Positions 8,754 through 18,476 of a DNA stretch of 64,000 nucleotides are shown in pieces. The notes below the pieces were generated by a model that was not told the DNA's origin, ran no database searches, and saw only the letters and a list, made by a program, of their open reading frames with translations. Position 1 is the first letter of the stretch; every line of letters begins with the position of its first letter. The DNA comes from an uncultured Lachnospiraceae bacterium (GTDB taxonomy: Bacteria; Bacillota; Clostridia; Lachnospirales; Lachnospiraceae), in the NCBI GenBank assembly GCA_947652735.1, contig CANTEG010000005.1, forward strand, positions 124,001 to 188,000. The letters are read 5' to 3'. A program made the translations under genes and the position numbers.

Positions 8754-11390
8754 ATGGCAAATAAGTGGGTATACACTTTCAAGGAAGGTAACATGTCCAT
8801 GCGTAATCTTCTTGGTGGTAAGGGTGCAAATCTTGCTGAGATGACTGAGATAGGTCTTCCGGTACCACAGGGATTTACAATTACAACAGAGGCATGTACT
8901 CAGTATTATGAAGATGGTCGTAAGATTAATGACGAAATTATGGCACAGGCTATGGAAGGTGTAGCTTGGATGGAGGAGGTAAACGGAAAGAAGTTTGGTG
9001 ACCTTGAGAATCCGCTTCTCGTTTCCGTTCGTTCAGGTGCAAGAGCATCTATGCCTGGTATGATGGATACAATCCTTAACCTTGGTTTAAATGATGAAGT
9101 GGTAGACGCTATGATTAAGGGTAACCCGGATCCGGCATTTGCCCGTTTCGTATATGATTCCTACAGAAGATTTATCCAGATGTTCTCTGATGTAGTTATG
9201 GAGGTTGGTAAGAAGTATTTTGAGCAGCTTATCGACGAGATGAAAGAGAAGAAGGGTGTTAAGTTTGACGTTGAACTTACAGCAGATGACCTTAAGGAGC
9301 TTGCAGGTCAGTTTAAGGCTGAGTACAAGAAGCAGTTAGGACAGGATTTCCCTTCAGACCCTGTAGAGCAGTTAAAGCTTGCTATTGAGGCAGTATTTAA
9401 GTCATGGGACAACCCAAGAGCAAATGTATACAGAAGAGATAATGATATTCCATATTCATGGGGTACTGCTGTAAACGTAATGCCTATGGTTTTCGGTAAC
9501 TTGAATGACCAGTCTGGTACAGGTGTTGCATTTACGCGTGACCCTGCAACAGGTGAGAATAAGCTTATGGGAGAGTTCCTTATCAATGCACAGGGCGAGG
9601 ACGTTGTTGCAGGTGTTCGTACACCTATGCCAATCGCTCAGATGGAGAAGGAATTCCCTGAGGCATATGCAGAGTTCATTAAGGTTTGTGATATACTTGA
9701 GAATCACTATCATGACATGCAGGATATGGAGTTTACTGTTGAGAACAAGAAGCTTTACATGCTTCAGTGCCGTAATGGTAAGAGAACAGCTCCAGCAGCA
9801 TTAAAGATTGCATGTGACCTTGTAGATGAGGGACACAAGACAGAGGCTGAGGCTGTTGCCATGATTGACCCACGTAACCTTGATACGCTTCTTCACCCAC
9901 AGTTTGATGCAGCAGCCCTTAAGGCAGCTACACCACTTGGAAAGGGACTTGGAGCATCTCCTGGAGCAGCATGTGGTAAGGTTGTATTTACTGCCGATGA
10001 TGCAGTTGCATGGGCTGACAGAGGAGAGAAGGTTGTTCTTGTAAGACTTGAGACTTCACCTGAGGATATTACAGGTATGAAGGCAGCTCAGGGTATTCTT
10101 ACGGTTCGTGGTGGTATGACAAGTCATGCTGCTGTTGTTGCCCGTGGTATGGGTACTTGCTGTGTATCTGGTTGTGGCGACATAAACATGGATGAGGAAA
10201 ACAAGAAGTTTATACTTGCAGGACAGACATTTACAGAGGGTTCAGAGATTTCAATTGATGGTACAACAGGTAACATCTATGCAGGTCTTATTCCTACTGT
10301 GGATGCTCAGATTGCAGGTGAGTTCGGACGAGTTATGGCTTGGGCTGACAAGTTCAGAAAGCTTAAGGTTCGTACAAATGCAGATACTCCTGCTGATGCT
10401 AAGAAGGCAAGAGAGCTTGGTGCCGAGGGTATCGGTCTTTGCCGTACAGAGCATATGTTCTTTGAGGAGGACAGAATTGCAGCATTCCGCGAGATGATTT
10501 GTTCAGATACAGTTGAGGAAAGAGAAGCAGCACTTGAGAAGATTCTTCCATATCAGCAGGGAGACTTCAAGGCTCTTTATGAGGCACTTGAAGGAAATCC
10601 TGTTACAATTAGATTCCTTGACCCACCACTTCATGAGTTCGTTCCTACTGAGGAGGCTGACATTAAAAAGCTTGCTGATGCACAGGGCAAGTCAGTAGAG
10701 TCAATTAAGGCTCTCATTGCATCACTTCACGAGTTTAACCCTATGATGGGTCATAGAGGATGCCGTCTTGCAGTAACTTATCCTGAGATTGCAAAGATGC
10801 AGACTAAGGCTGTTATTCGTGCAGCTATTGAGGTTCAGAAGGAGCATTCAGATTGGAAGGTTAAGCCTGAGATTATGATTCCTCTTATCTGTGATATTAA
10901 GGAGCTTAAGTTTGTTAAGAAGGTAGTTGTTGAAACAGCAGACGCAGAGATAGCAAATGCAGGTGTTTCACTTGAGTATGAGGTAGGTACTATGATAGAG
11001 ATTCCTAGAGCTGCCCTTACTGCTGATGAGATTGCTGCTGAGGCTGACTTCTTCTGCTTCGGTACAAATGACCTTACTCAGATGACATTTGGCTTCTCAA
11101 GAGATGACGCAGGTAAGTTCCTTGATGCTTACTATGATACTAAGATATTTGAGAATGATCCATTTGCTAAGCTTGACCAGACTGGTGTAGGAAAGCTTAT
11201 GGAGACAGCAATTAAGCTTGGTAAGCCTGTTAATTCAAAGCTTCACGTTGGTATCTGTGGAGAGCACGGTGGAGATCCATCATCCGTTGAGTTCTGCCAC
11301 AAAATTGGACTTGATTATGTATCATGTTCACCATTCAGAGTACCAATCGCAAGACTTGCTGCTGCACAGGCTGCTATCGCTGAGATGTAA
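8754..11390 (+). CDS. ppdK: Pyruvate, phosphate dikinase
   Basis: 878 residues, the normal size of the bacterial enzyme that interconverts pyruvate, ATP and phosphate with phosphoenolpyruvate, AMP and pyrophosphate. An N-terminal ATP-grasp nucleotide-binding domain comes first. The central phosphohistidine domain has the active-site stretch GGMTSHAAVVARGMG. The C-terminal PEP/pyruvate TIM barrel shows FCFGTNDLTQ and a late CGEHGGDPSS. ATG 8754 has a taggaggt site. Codon use is strongly biased (many ctt, gct and ggt codons), as expected for a highly expressed glycolytic gene in anaerobes that use pyrophosphate-linked metabolism. Monocistronic, with its own promoter and terminator. Confidence 0.97.
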   Translation: MANKWVYTFKEGNMSMRNLLGGKGANLAEMTEIGLPVPQGFTITTEACTQYYEDGRKINDEIMAQAMEGVAWMEEVNGKKFGDLENPLLVSVRSGARASMPGMMDTILNLGLNDEVVDAMIKGNPDPAFARFVYDSYRRFIQMFSDVVMEVGKKYFEQLIDEMKEKKGVKFDVELTADDLKELAGQFKAEYKKQLGQDFPSDPVEQLKLAIEAVFKSWDNPRANVYRRDNDIPYSWGTAVNVMPMVFGNLNDQSGTGVAFTRDPATGENKLMGEFLINAQGEDVVAGVRTPMPIAQMEKEFPEAYAEFIKVCDILENHYHDMQDMEFTVENKKLYMLQCRNGKRTAPAALKIACDLVDEGHKTEAEAVAMIDPRNLDTLLHPQFDAAALKAATPLGKGLGASPGAACGKVVFTADDAVAWADRGEKVVLVRLETSPEDITGMKAAQGILTVRGGMTSHAAVVARGMGTCCVSGCGDINMDEENKKFILAGQTFTEGSEISIDGTTGNIYAGLIPTVDAQIAGEFGRVMAWADKFRKLKVRTNADTPADAKKARELGAEGIGLCRTEHMFFEEDRIAAFREMICSDTVEEREAALEKILPYQQGDFKALYEALEGNPVTIRFLDPPLHEFVPTEEADIKKLADAQGKSVESIKALIASLHEFNPMMGHRGCRLAVTYPEIAKMQTKAVIRAAIEVQKEHSDWKVKPEIMIPLICDIKELKFVKKVVVETADAEIANAGVSLEYEVGTMIEIPRAALTADEIAAEADFFCFGTNDLTQMTFGFSRDDAGKFLDAYYDTKIFENDPFAKLDQTGVGKLMETAIKLGKPVNSKLHVGICGEHGGDPSSVEFCHKIGLDYVSCSPFRVPIARLAAAQAAIAEM

Positions 11391-11436
11391 GCAGAAATCA
11401 GCTTATTATTTAGAACTTAATTAGTTAAAATGAAAA

Positions 11437-11486
11437 ATGGTGCCTCTGTTGCTGTGTAAAAATAGTGGCAGTGGCATCATTATTTT
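11437..11486 (+). terminator. Terminator of ppdK
   Basis: ATGGTGCC (11437-11444) pairs with GGCATCAT (11473-11480). An inner helix with several G-U pairs extends the stem, and TATTTT follows. Confidence 0.5.
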
Positions 11487-11607
11487 GTTATAATAGATGT
11501 TAACAAATGGTGCGATTTCTGCGGTGATATAGAGTATTATTGTTAGTGGCTTTTGGGGAAAGATGCAAATTTTTATGTAACCTATGATAAAATAGAGGAG
11601 AATTTCA

Positions 11608-12075
11608 ATGATAGTTGATAATGCCCAAATTACAGATATTGATGAATTAATAGAATTAAGGCTGGCATATTTGGAAGAAGATTATGGTATCTTAAGCGAG
11701 ACTGACAGAAAGAACATCAGGATGGGTTTACCTGATTATTTTGAAAAAAATTTAAATCAAAATATTTTTTGCTATCTTGGAAAAGACAATGAGCAAATTG
11801 TTGCTTGTGCATTTCTGCTGCTGGTTGAAAAACCGATGAGTCCTGCATTTATCAATGGAAGAACAGGAACCGTGTTAAATGTTTATACAAAACCTGAATA
11901 TCGGTATAAAGGGTATGGAAAATTAGTAATGGAAAAACTTCTTTCTGATGCAGTTAAAAAAAATCTCAGTGTTGTGGAGTTAAAGTCTACAGAGGATGGT
12001 TATTCTTTATATAAATCCGTAGGCTTTCTGGACGATATGTCCAAATATCATCATATGAAATGGTATCATCAATAG
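11608..12075 (+). CDS. GNAT family N-acetyltransferase
   Basis: 155 residues with the GNAT fold signature. Beta-4 reads TGTVLNVYTKPEYR and is followed by the acetyl-CoA pyrophosphate loop RYKGYGKLVME (R/Q-x-x-G-x-G type). A C-terminal SLYKSVGFLDD follows. A gaggag site precedes ATG 11608. It stands alone between ppdK and the Bce module, so the substrate (amino group of a small molecule, peptide or protein) cannot be guessed. Confidence 0.85.
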   Translation: MIVDNAQITDIDELIELRLAYLEEDYGILSETDRKNIRMGLPDYFEKNLNQNIFCYLGKDNEQIVACAFLLLVEKPMSPAFINGRTGTVLNVYTKPEYRYKGYGKLVMEKLLSDAVKKNLSVVELKSTEDGYSLYKSVGFLDDMSKYHHMKWYHQ

Positions 12076-12256
12076 TACAATTTCAAGTATCTTGTCCATT
12101 TACGTTATCAAACAGTCTATTTACGTAATCTTCATTCATAAAATATTTACATATCCGATATGAAAATCAAAACTGAAAGAATAAATATGCAGTTATTGCA
12201 ATCAGATTTTGAAAATAGGGAGTTTCATAATTGACTATTACAATTTATGGAAATTC

Positions 12257-12286
12257 AAAAGGCATTGTATATCAATGTCTTTTTTT
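12257..12286 (+). terminator. Terminator-like hairpin upstream of the Bce module
   Basis: AAAAGGCATTG (12257-12267) pairs with CAATGTCTTTT with one wobble and continues into a T-run. It lies 180 bp behind the acetyltransferase gene. Apart from this and the Bce operator I see nothing in 12,076-12,478. Confidence 0.6.
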
Positions 12287-12411
12287 GTTTAATTGGAAAC
12301 TTTGTTCTTTCTTGCTTTGTACAGATATCAGCCTGTAATATTGATTTCTTTTCAACCATATATTTTTTGGATATAATTTGATTATCCATTTCCTATTACA
12401 TAAAAATTTAC

Positions 12412-12454
12412 TTACAAAAGTGTAATTTTTATTCAAAGATATCAGCGTTATAAT
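12412..12454 (+). promoter_or_regulatory. BceR-type operator and promoter of the Bce module
   Basis: The inverted repeat TTACA-AAAG-TGTAA (12412-12425) fits the TnACA-N4-TGTAA consensus known for BceR-like regulators. It sits directly upstream of a poor -35 (12426-12431) and 23 bp before a TATAAT at 12449-12454. This is the expected layout for activation by the response regulator encoded downstream. Confidence 0.7.
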
Positions 12455-12478
12455 ATCTCTGAAAAAGGAGGAATTAAT

Positions 12479-13243
12479 ATGCAAGTTTTAAAAATTGAAA
12501 ATCTAAAAAAATATTACGGTGTAAATGCCAATATTACAAAAGCAGTAAATGGAATATCATTTGGTGTAAGTGAGGGAGAATTTGTTGCTATAATGGGAGC
12601 AAGCGGAAGCGGTAAGACAACACTTCTTAATTGTATTTCAACGATTGATATACCAACAAGCGGGTTTATTACAATTGGTGATAAAGAGATAACAAAAATT
12701 AAGGAGGATGAATTAGCGGATTTTAGAAAAGATAATCTGGGTTTTATATTCCAGGATTTTAATTTGTTAGACACCATGACGATTGAAGAAAATATTGCTT
12801 TAACTTTAATAATAAATAAAGAGGACATAATCAATATTGATAAAAAAGTAGAGGAAATAGCAGCAAAATTAGGAATAAGCGATATACTAAAAAAGTTTCC
12901 TTATGAAGTATCAGGCGGTCAGAAACAGAGATGTGCCTGTGCAAGAGCACTTATAAATAATCCGAAGGTTATTCTTGCGGATGAGCCTACCGGAGCATTA
13001 GACAGTAAATCGTCCAGGATGTTATTGGAAACGATGAATCAAATGAATAAAGAATTACAAGCAACAATTTTAATGGTTACGCATGATTCTTTTTCTGCCA
13101 GCTTCTGTGAACGGGTTTTATTCTTAAAAGACGGCAAGATTTTTAATGAAATAATGAAGGGGGAAAAGACAAGAAAAGAGTTTTTCGATGAAATTATTGA
13201 CATGCTTACATTACTGGGAGGTGATTTAGGCAATGTTAGGTAA
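12479..13243 (+). CDS. BceA-type ABC transporter ATP-binding protein
   Basis: 254 residues: Walker A GASGSGKTT, Q-loop FIFQDFNLLDTMT, signature VSGGQKQRCACARAL, Walker B VILADEPTGALD, H-loop TH. It pairs with the large permease that follows (11-bp overlap). The four-gene set with response regulator and kinase is the BceAB-RS architecture, which senses and detoxifies lipid II-targeting peptide antibiotics. ATG 12479 has an aaggagg site. The module is visibly more AT-rich than the chromosomal genes to its left, suggesting horizontal origin. It lies outside the 31-kb element. Confidence 0.93.
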   Translation: MQVLKIENLKKYYGVNANITKAVNGISFGVSEGEFVAIMGASGSGKTTLLNCISTIDIPTSGFITIGDKEITKIKEDELADFRKDNLGFIFQDFNLLDTMTIEENIALTLIINKEDIINIDKKVEEIAAKLGISDILKKFPYEVSGGQKQRCACARALINNPKVILADEPTGALDSKSSRMLLETMNQMNKELQATILMVTHDSFSASFCERVLFLKDGKIFNEIMKGEKTRKEFFDEIIDMLTLLGGDLGNVR

Positions 13244-15209
13244 ATTAGCAATAAGAAATGTTAAAAGAAGTGCGAAAGACTATATTATATACTTAATAAC
13301 GATTATTATTTGTTTTTCACTGATATTTGCCCTTAACTTAATTTCAACTTCTGATGTTGTAATGCAGTTGTCTAAAGGATTAGACATGTTTCAATATATC
13401 ATGTATTTTATAAATGCCATAGTTTTAGGTGTTATTTGCTTTTTAATAAATTATACAACTAAATTTATTTTTGAAAAGCGAAGTAAAGAGTTTGGTATGT
13501 ATTCTTTGCTTGGAATTAAAAAAAGAAAAATAAATAAGATGTTTCTTTTAGAAAGTATGTTACTGGGATTTATAGCATTCATAGTATCCATGCCTATAGG
13601 ATTTGCAGTAAGTCAGTTTTTGTCTTTGTTCATAGTGAAAATACTGGAATTGCCACAGGCGATATTCATTGCCTTAAACTTAAAGTCTGTTATTTTGTTG
13701 GCAGTATATTTTTCATTAATTTATCTTTTAGTATTATGGCGTGCAGGTAGAAGAATAAAAAAATCATCCATTAATGACTTATTAAATTTAGAGAAACAAA
13801 ATGAAATGAAGCTGACAAAATCAACAAAGCATAGAACGGTTTTATTTTTGATAAGCATGGCGGTTGGAATCGCGGCTCTAGTTTGGTGGAATGTAAAATT
13901 TAAACCCAGTACTATTGAAGATGCATCTATTTTTACTGTTATTTTAGGCTGTTTTGTTCTCTTAATCATAAGTATATATGGTATTATGATTAGTGTAGGA
14001 GATTTTATACTTTCGATTGTGTTAAATAACAAAAAAATAAAATATAATAAAGATAATTTATTTATAGCAAGGACATTTAGTGCAAAAGCAAAAACAATGG
14101 GCTTTGTATTTGGAACATTATCAATGATTATTACGCTTGCCATATTCTTTTTAAATATTTCCGGTTTGAATAAGGGGCTGTATGATTATCAGATTGATTC
14201 TAATTCGCCTTTTGATATTGCAGTGACTGATGAAAGAGAGCATTTAAAAGACTATTTAGAAGTTATTCAGGAAGATTACACGATAAAAGATGACTTTATA
14301 TATGAGGTTTATAAGGATAAAACCGCTACATTTTTAAATACCGCTCCCTTTGCTGACTACAAAGATGAGGAAAATAAATTTGATCCGGTTGTAAAATTAA
14401 GTGATTATAATATATTAATGGAATTAAGAGGAAAGGATACAGTTTCCTTAAAGAAAGATGAGTATATCATCGTAAGTGATTTGCGGTTTAAAGATGATAT
14501 GAAAAATTATAATATAAATAATATTACATTATCAAATGGAACAAAGCTGAAACAGAAAGATTTTATAACAACCGGATATTGGGCAAGATTGTCTAATGAA
14601 TATTATACGCTTATTGTGCCAGATGAAGTTGTTTATAATTTGGAAATTAATGAAAGCCATTTAGTAGTAAACACATTAGAAAAAACAAATGTGGAATTAA
14701 AAGAAAAAATAAAAACAAAGCTGCCTCAATATTTTGTTGTGGTAAATGAAGAGGGAGAAGAAACAACAGAGTATTATAATACAGTAGTAAAAGGTGAGCT
14801 GATAGAATCGACAAATACAATGACCATGATTCTGTCTACGATATGTATTTATATGGCTTTTATATTTATAGCGAGCGTGGGAACAATTATTGCCATTCAG
14901 TCGCTAAGCGATTCAAGTAAATATAAATATAGATATAAAGTGTTAAGTAATCTTGGCGTGAAAGATGATGCGATTTATAAAATAATAAGAAAGCAATTAC
15001 TGATATTATTTGGAATTCCAATCATATATCCAATCATAATTAACTTTTGTTTAATTACTTCGATAAACAATATTTATAAAATAATACTTGCAAATAATAC
15101 AGTGTATCTATCTTATTTTATCGGGTCAGTAGGACAATTTCTATTAATTTATGCGGTGTATTATATTGCCACATATTTTAGTTTTAAAAGAAATATAAAA
15201 GAAGTTTAA
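13233..15209 (+). CDS. BceB-type ABC transporter permease
   Basis: 658 residues with about ten membrane segments and one large extracytoplasmic domain (about residues 310-515). That layout is diagnostic of BceB-type permeases and is the part that meets peptide and sensor kinase. FtsX-like segments flank the domain. The start overlaps the ATPase gene by 11 bp, so translation is probably coupled. The partner kinase has almost no extracellular part, so sensing is expected to occur through this permease. The antibiotic recognised cannot be read from sequence. Confidence 0.9.
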   Translation: MLGKLAIRNVKRSAKDYIIYLITIIICFSLIFALNLISTSDVVMQLSKGLDMFQYIMYFINAIVLGVICFLINYTTKFIFEKRSKEFGMYSLLGIKKRKINKMFLLESMLLGFIAFIVSMPIGFAVSQFLSLFIVKILELPQAIFIALNLKSVILLAVYFSLIYLLVLWRAGRRIKKSSINDLLNLEKQNEMKLTKSTKHRTVLFLISMAVGIAALVWWNVKFKPSTIEDASIFTVILGCFVLLIISIYGIMISVGDFILSIVLNNKKIKYNKDNLFIARTFSAKAKTMGFVFGTLSMIITLAIFFLNISGLNKGLYDYQIDSNSPFDIAVTDEREHLKDYLEVIQEDYTIKDDFIYEVYKDKTATFLNTAPFADYKDEENKFDPVVKLSDYNILMELRGKDTVSLKKDEYIIVSDLRFKDDMKNYNINNITLSNGTKLKQKDFITTGYWARLSNEYYTLIVPDEVVYNLEINESHLVVNTLEKTNVELKEKIKTKLPQYFVVVNEEGEETTEYYNTVVKGELIESTNTMTMILSTICIYMAFIFIASVGTIIAIQSLSDSSKYKYRYKVLSNLGVKDDAIYKIIRKQLLILFGIPIIYPIIINFCLITSINNIYKIILANNTVYLSYFIGSVGQFLLIYAVYYIATYFSFKRNIKEV

Positions 15210-15231
15210 CATTTGATGAGGGAGGTTAATC

Positions 15232-15891
15232 ATGGAAATAGCAATCGTTGAGGATGATATTACAATTCGGGAAGAATTACAAAAATTATTAATCAGAAAC
15301 GATTTTAAAGTCATTATGGTTGAAGATTTTAGTAATGTGCAACAACAGTTAAATGATTGTAATTCTGATTTGGTTTTACTGGATATTAATCTCCCTTTTC
15401 AAAATGGATTTGAAATTTGCCGGCAGATAAAATTAACGAAAAATATTCCTATCATATTTGTCACTGCCAGAGATACAACAAGGGATGAATTAATGAGCAT
15501 TAAAGCAGGTGGAATTGACTTTATCACGAAACCGTATGACACAATGATTTTATTAGAAAAAATAAGAAGAGCAATACGCTTATCTAATCCTCAAAATTAT
15601 AAGGAGATAAATAAGAATGGTTACACACTTGATTTACATCTTTCGCTATTAAAAAAAGATGATATGGAAGTAGAGTTAACCCGGAATGAATTTAGAATTT
15701 TGTATTACTTTTTTATGAATGATGGCAGAATTATTTCCAAAGAAGAATTATTAGAACAATTATGGAATGATAAATACTATTTAGATGAGAATATTTTAAT
15801 GGTAAATATAACGAGGCTCCGAAAAAAGGCCAAAGGGATTGGAATCAATGACCTGATAAAAAATATTAGGGGAAAGGGATTTAAACTATGA
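15232..15891 (+). CDS. BceR-type OmpR-family response regulator
   Basis: 219 residues: receiver with acidic pair EDD near the N-terminus, phosphoacceptor Asp in LVLLDINLP, conserved Thr (FVTA) and Lys (TKPYD), then a winged-helix DNA-binding domain ending in LIKNIRGKGFKL. A gggaggt site precedes ATG 15232. It probably binds the TTACA-N4-TGTAA site at 12412-12425 and activates the transporter genes. The kinase gene overlaps its end by 4 bp. Confidence 0.92.
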   Translation: MEIAIVEDDITIREELQKLLIRNDFKVIMVEDFSNVQQQLNDCNSDLVLLDINLPFQNGFEICRQIKLTKNIPIIFVTARDTTRDELMSIKAGGIDFITKPYDTMILLEKIRRAIRLSNPQNYKEINKNGYTLDLHLSLLKKDDMEVELTRNEFRILYYFFMNDGRIISKEELLEQLWNDKYYLDENILMVNITRLRKKAKGIGINDLIKNIRGKGFKL

Positions 15892-16886
15892 AATTTATAA
15901 CCTTTTTAGAAGAAAAAATATTTTTTATCCTATTTCAGATAATATTGATATCAATAGTTGCGGGAATATTATATATTGTTCATATTCCCGTTTATTACAT
16001 TGTTGTAGCTTCCTTATTGTTGATGCTGGCAGTCATGCTGTATTTATTTTTTGATTACCTGTATCATATAAGAAACTATAAAAGAATTGTTACTTTAGTA
16101 GATAATTTGGAAGAAAAATATCTGATATCAGAAATATTAAATAAACCGATTGGTCTGGAAAATCAAGCATATTATTATGTACTAAAACAGTCCTGTAAAG
16201 CAATGAATGATAAAATAGGTATATTAGAAAAGGATTTCGTGGATTACAAAGAATATATAGAAAGTTTTGTTCACGAAATAAAGACACCAATTGCAGCTTT
16301 ATCGTTAGCGTATGATAATAAAAAGGAATTTGCTTTAAAAAGGGAAATAGATAAAATCAATGAATTAACAGAGCAAATACTTTTTTATGCCAGAAGTAAC
16401 TATACAGAAAAAGATTATTTTGTTACAGAATTGAATTTAGAAGAAGTTGTGCATCGTGTAGTTTTAAAATACAGGCATTATTTATTAAACAAAAAGATAC
16501 AGCTTGATATTCATAATTTGGACAGTAACGTTTATACGGATGAAAAATGGTTATTGTTTATACTATCTCAGATTATTCAAAACTGTATCAAATATTTAGA
16601 TAAGCAGGATAAAACAATAGAAATATACAGTCAAAATAATAAGAATAATATTGTTTTGAGCATAAAAGATAATGGTTGTGGCATTAAAGAATCTGATTTG
16701 AAACGAGTTTGTGAAAAAGGCTTTACAGGCAGTAATAGAAAAAAAGAAAGTGCCACTGGAATGGGACTTTATTTATCAAATAAATTATGTAAAACACTTG
16801 GCTTAAGCTTAGAAATAAATTCTATAAAAAATGAATATACACAAGTGAATATTATATTTCCTAAAAATAGTGTTACTAATTTTTAA
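15888..16886 (+). CDS. BceS-type intramembrane-sensing histidine kinase
   Basis: 332 residues: two closely spaced membrane helices (about 12-32 and 35-56) with almost no extracellular loop, then a HisKA domain with FVHEIKTPIAAL (phosphoacceptor His present) and a HATPase with NCIKYL, DNGCGI and TGMGLYLS. The missing sensor domain is typical of kinases that read the flux state of the Bce transporter. Start overlaps the regulator gene by 4 bp. The left target duplication of the mobile element lies 90 bp behind the stop codon. Confidence 0.92.
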   Translation: MKFITFLEEKIFFILFQIILISIVAGILYIVHIPVYYIVVASLLLMLAVMLYLFFDYLYHIRNYKRIVTLVDNLEEKYLISEILNKPIGLENQAYYYVLKQSCKAMNDKIGILEKDFVDYKEYIESFVHEIKTPIAALSLAYDNKKEFALKREIDKINELTEQILFYARSNYTEKDYFVTELNLEEVVHRVVLKYRHYLLNKKIQLDIHNLDSNVYTDEKWLLFILSQIIQNCIKYLDKQDKTIEIYSQNNKNNIVLSIKDNGCGIKESDLKRVCEKGFTGSNRKKESATGMGLYLSNKLCKTLGLSLEINSIKNEYTQVNIIFPKNSVTNF

Positions 16887-16975
16887 AACATGCTGTGTAG
16901 ATGAAATATGTCAAAGTGACAAACGGTATAAGAACATGAAGCGTATGTGCCAGAAGTCCGTATACCCCCATGTGT

Positions 16976-16984
16976 CAGCCCTTA
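16976..16984 (+). repeat. Left target-site duplication CAGCCCTTA
   Basis: Nine bases identical to 48214-48222, directly outside the left terminal repeat. A 9-bp duplication fits insertion by an ISLre2-family transposase. Confidence 0.9.
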
Positions 16985-17013
16985 CTATGTGTTTAATTTT
17001 ATTGGGCAAATGA
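16985..17013 (+). repeat. Left terminal inverted repeat (IR-L)
   Basis: Begins CTATGTGTT and contains TTATTGGGCAAAT. It matches the reverse complement of 48185-48213 at 23 of 29 positions. The differences sit at position 1, in the middle (10, 12-14) and at 28. Confidence 0.88.
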
Positions 17014-17058
17014 AATATATATAAATAACATATTAAAATGCCAATGGCAAGAGAAAAA

Positions 17059-17094
17059 GGACTTATCAGATTAATTCTGACAAGTTCTTTTTTT
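17059..17094 (+). terminator. Terminator just inside the left end
   Basis: GGACTTATCAGA (17059-17070) pairs with TCTGACAAGTTC after a short loop, with minor mismatch, and a run of T follows. It probably shields the element from chromosomal read-through. Confidence 0.7.
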
Positions 17095-17137
17095 ATTAAA
17101 AAATGAAAGGGACGGCAAATGTCGTAAAGGTGGAATT

Positions 17138-17575
17138 ATGGAAGAAAATAAGAAGTTATTAGTAAAGGATTACTCAAGGTCAAGTCAATTTGATGTGTAT
17201 TATACAAGCGAAACATATCCAGATTTAACATATCATACTTATTTGGTTTCGGCTGGCTGGCACTTTAATATGCAGTATAAAAATGTGTTTTTGACAAATC
17301 AGGTAGATTTGATGGTGAATGGTAACAAATTTGCTGATAAACAAGAGTATGTTATCAATAATTTTGTGGAAGCAGCAGAAAGTTTTTTGAATCAGGATAA
17401 TTTTTATGAAGAAATAAAAGAAAAATATGATGATTATTTTATTCGTAATAATCCTGTTGAAAAGTTTTCGATATATTCAAAGGAAGCTTTGTTATTTAAT
17501 ATCATATTAGAAGATGCGTTGTATTCTTCTGAACAATCAAATAGTGAAGATATATATGATGAACGCGACAGGTAA
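17138..17575 (+). CDS. Hypothetical protein, first gene of the element
   Basis: 145 residues, acidic, no membrane segment or signal peptide and no family I recognise. Aromatic-rich N-terminal half (for example LVSAGWHFNMQYKNVFL). aaaggtgg precedes ATG 17138. It lies between the left-end terminator and parA and could belong to the maintenance module; function unknown. Confidence 0.7.
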   Translation: MEENKKLLVKDYSRSSQFDVYYTSETYPDLTYHTYLVSAGWHFNMQYKNVFLTNQVDLMVNGNKFADKQEYVINNFVEAAESFLNQDNFYEEIKEKYDDYFIRNNPVEKFSIYSKEALLFNIILEDALYSSEQSNSEDIYDERDR

Positions 17576-17624
17576 GTAAAGCTTATCTGTTTTTTTATTC
17601 TAAATTAAATAGGAGGATTAAGAG

Positions 17625-18476
17625 ATGGGAAAAACAGTAGCCATATGTAATCAGAAAGGAGGAGTTGGAAAGACAACAACGACAATCAGTTTAGGGGTGG
17701 CACTTGCAAGACAGGGAAAAAGAGTGTTGCTTGTTGATGCAGACCCCCAGGCAGACCTTACAAACTCACTCGGCTGGTATAACAGTGATGACATGACAGT
17801 TACACTTTCATCAATGCTTGAGGGGGTGATACATGACAAAGAGCCTGACGTGAAAGAAGCCATTTTACATCACGCTGAAGGTGTGGACATTATTCCGGCA
17901 AACATTGAGCTTTCATCTGTCGAAACACAGCTTGTAACTACAATGAGCAGGGAAAGAAGCCTCAAGCATATTCTTGAAGGGGTAAGTAATGATTATGATT
18001 ACACACTGATAGACTGTATGCCCTCGCTTGGCATGATAACGATTAATGCACTTACGGCTGCTGACAGCATAATCATTCCTGTTCAGGCTCAGTATCTTCC
18101 TGCAAAGGGCATGACACAGCTTTTACAGACTGTTTCAAAAGTCAAACGGTATCTGAATCCAAATCTTGACATTGAAGGAGTGCTTATCACACTTAAGGAT
18201 GGAAGAACCAATCTTGCAAAAGAAACTTCAAATATGCTGAGAAGTAACTTCGGACAGATGCTTAATATCTTTGAGACTGAAATACCTGTCGCAACAAAGG
18301 CTGCGGAAACGTCAGCACATGCCAAGTCAATATTTGAATACGACCCTGCGGGAACCGTAGCAGCAGCTTATGATAAATTGGGAAAGGAGGTTACGGACAA
18401 TGGCGAACGGATGGGACTTTCTGCAGCAGTCGGCACAGAACGACCTGTTTTCGACGCAGGAACAGAGAGACAGTGA
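17625..18476 (+). CDS. parA: ParA/Soj-family partition ATPase
   Basis: 283 residues with the deviant Walker A KGGVGKTTTT, Walker A' DADPQADLT and Walker B LIDCMPSLG: the Soj/MinD-like class lacking an N-terminal DNA-binding domain. Role: with ParB it positions and segregates the excised circular or replicating form. The C-terminus extends about 25 residues into the start of parB (77-bp overlap), so the two are translationally linked. An aggagg site precedes ATG 17625. Confidence 0.93.
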   Translation: MGKTVAICNQKGGVGKTTTTISLGVALARQGKRVLLVDADPQADLTNSLGWYNSDDMTVTLSSMLEGVIHDKEPDVKEAILHHAEGVDIIPANIELSSVETQLVTTMSRERSLKHILEGVSNDYDYTLIDCMPSLGMITINALTAADSIIIPVQAQYLPAKGMTQLLQTVSKVKRYLNPNLDIEGVLITLKDGRTNLAKETSNMLRSNFGQMLNIFETEIPVATKAAETSAHAKSIFEYDPAGTVAAAYDKLGKEVTDNGERMGLSAAVGTERPVFDAGTERQ

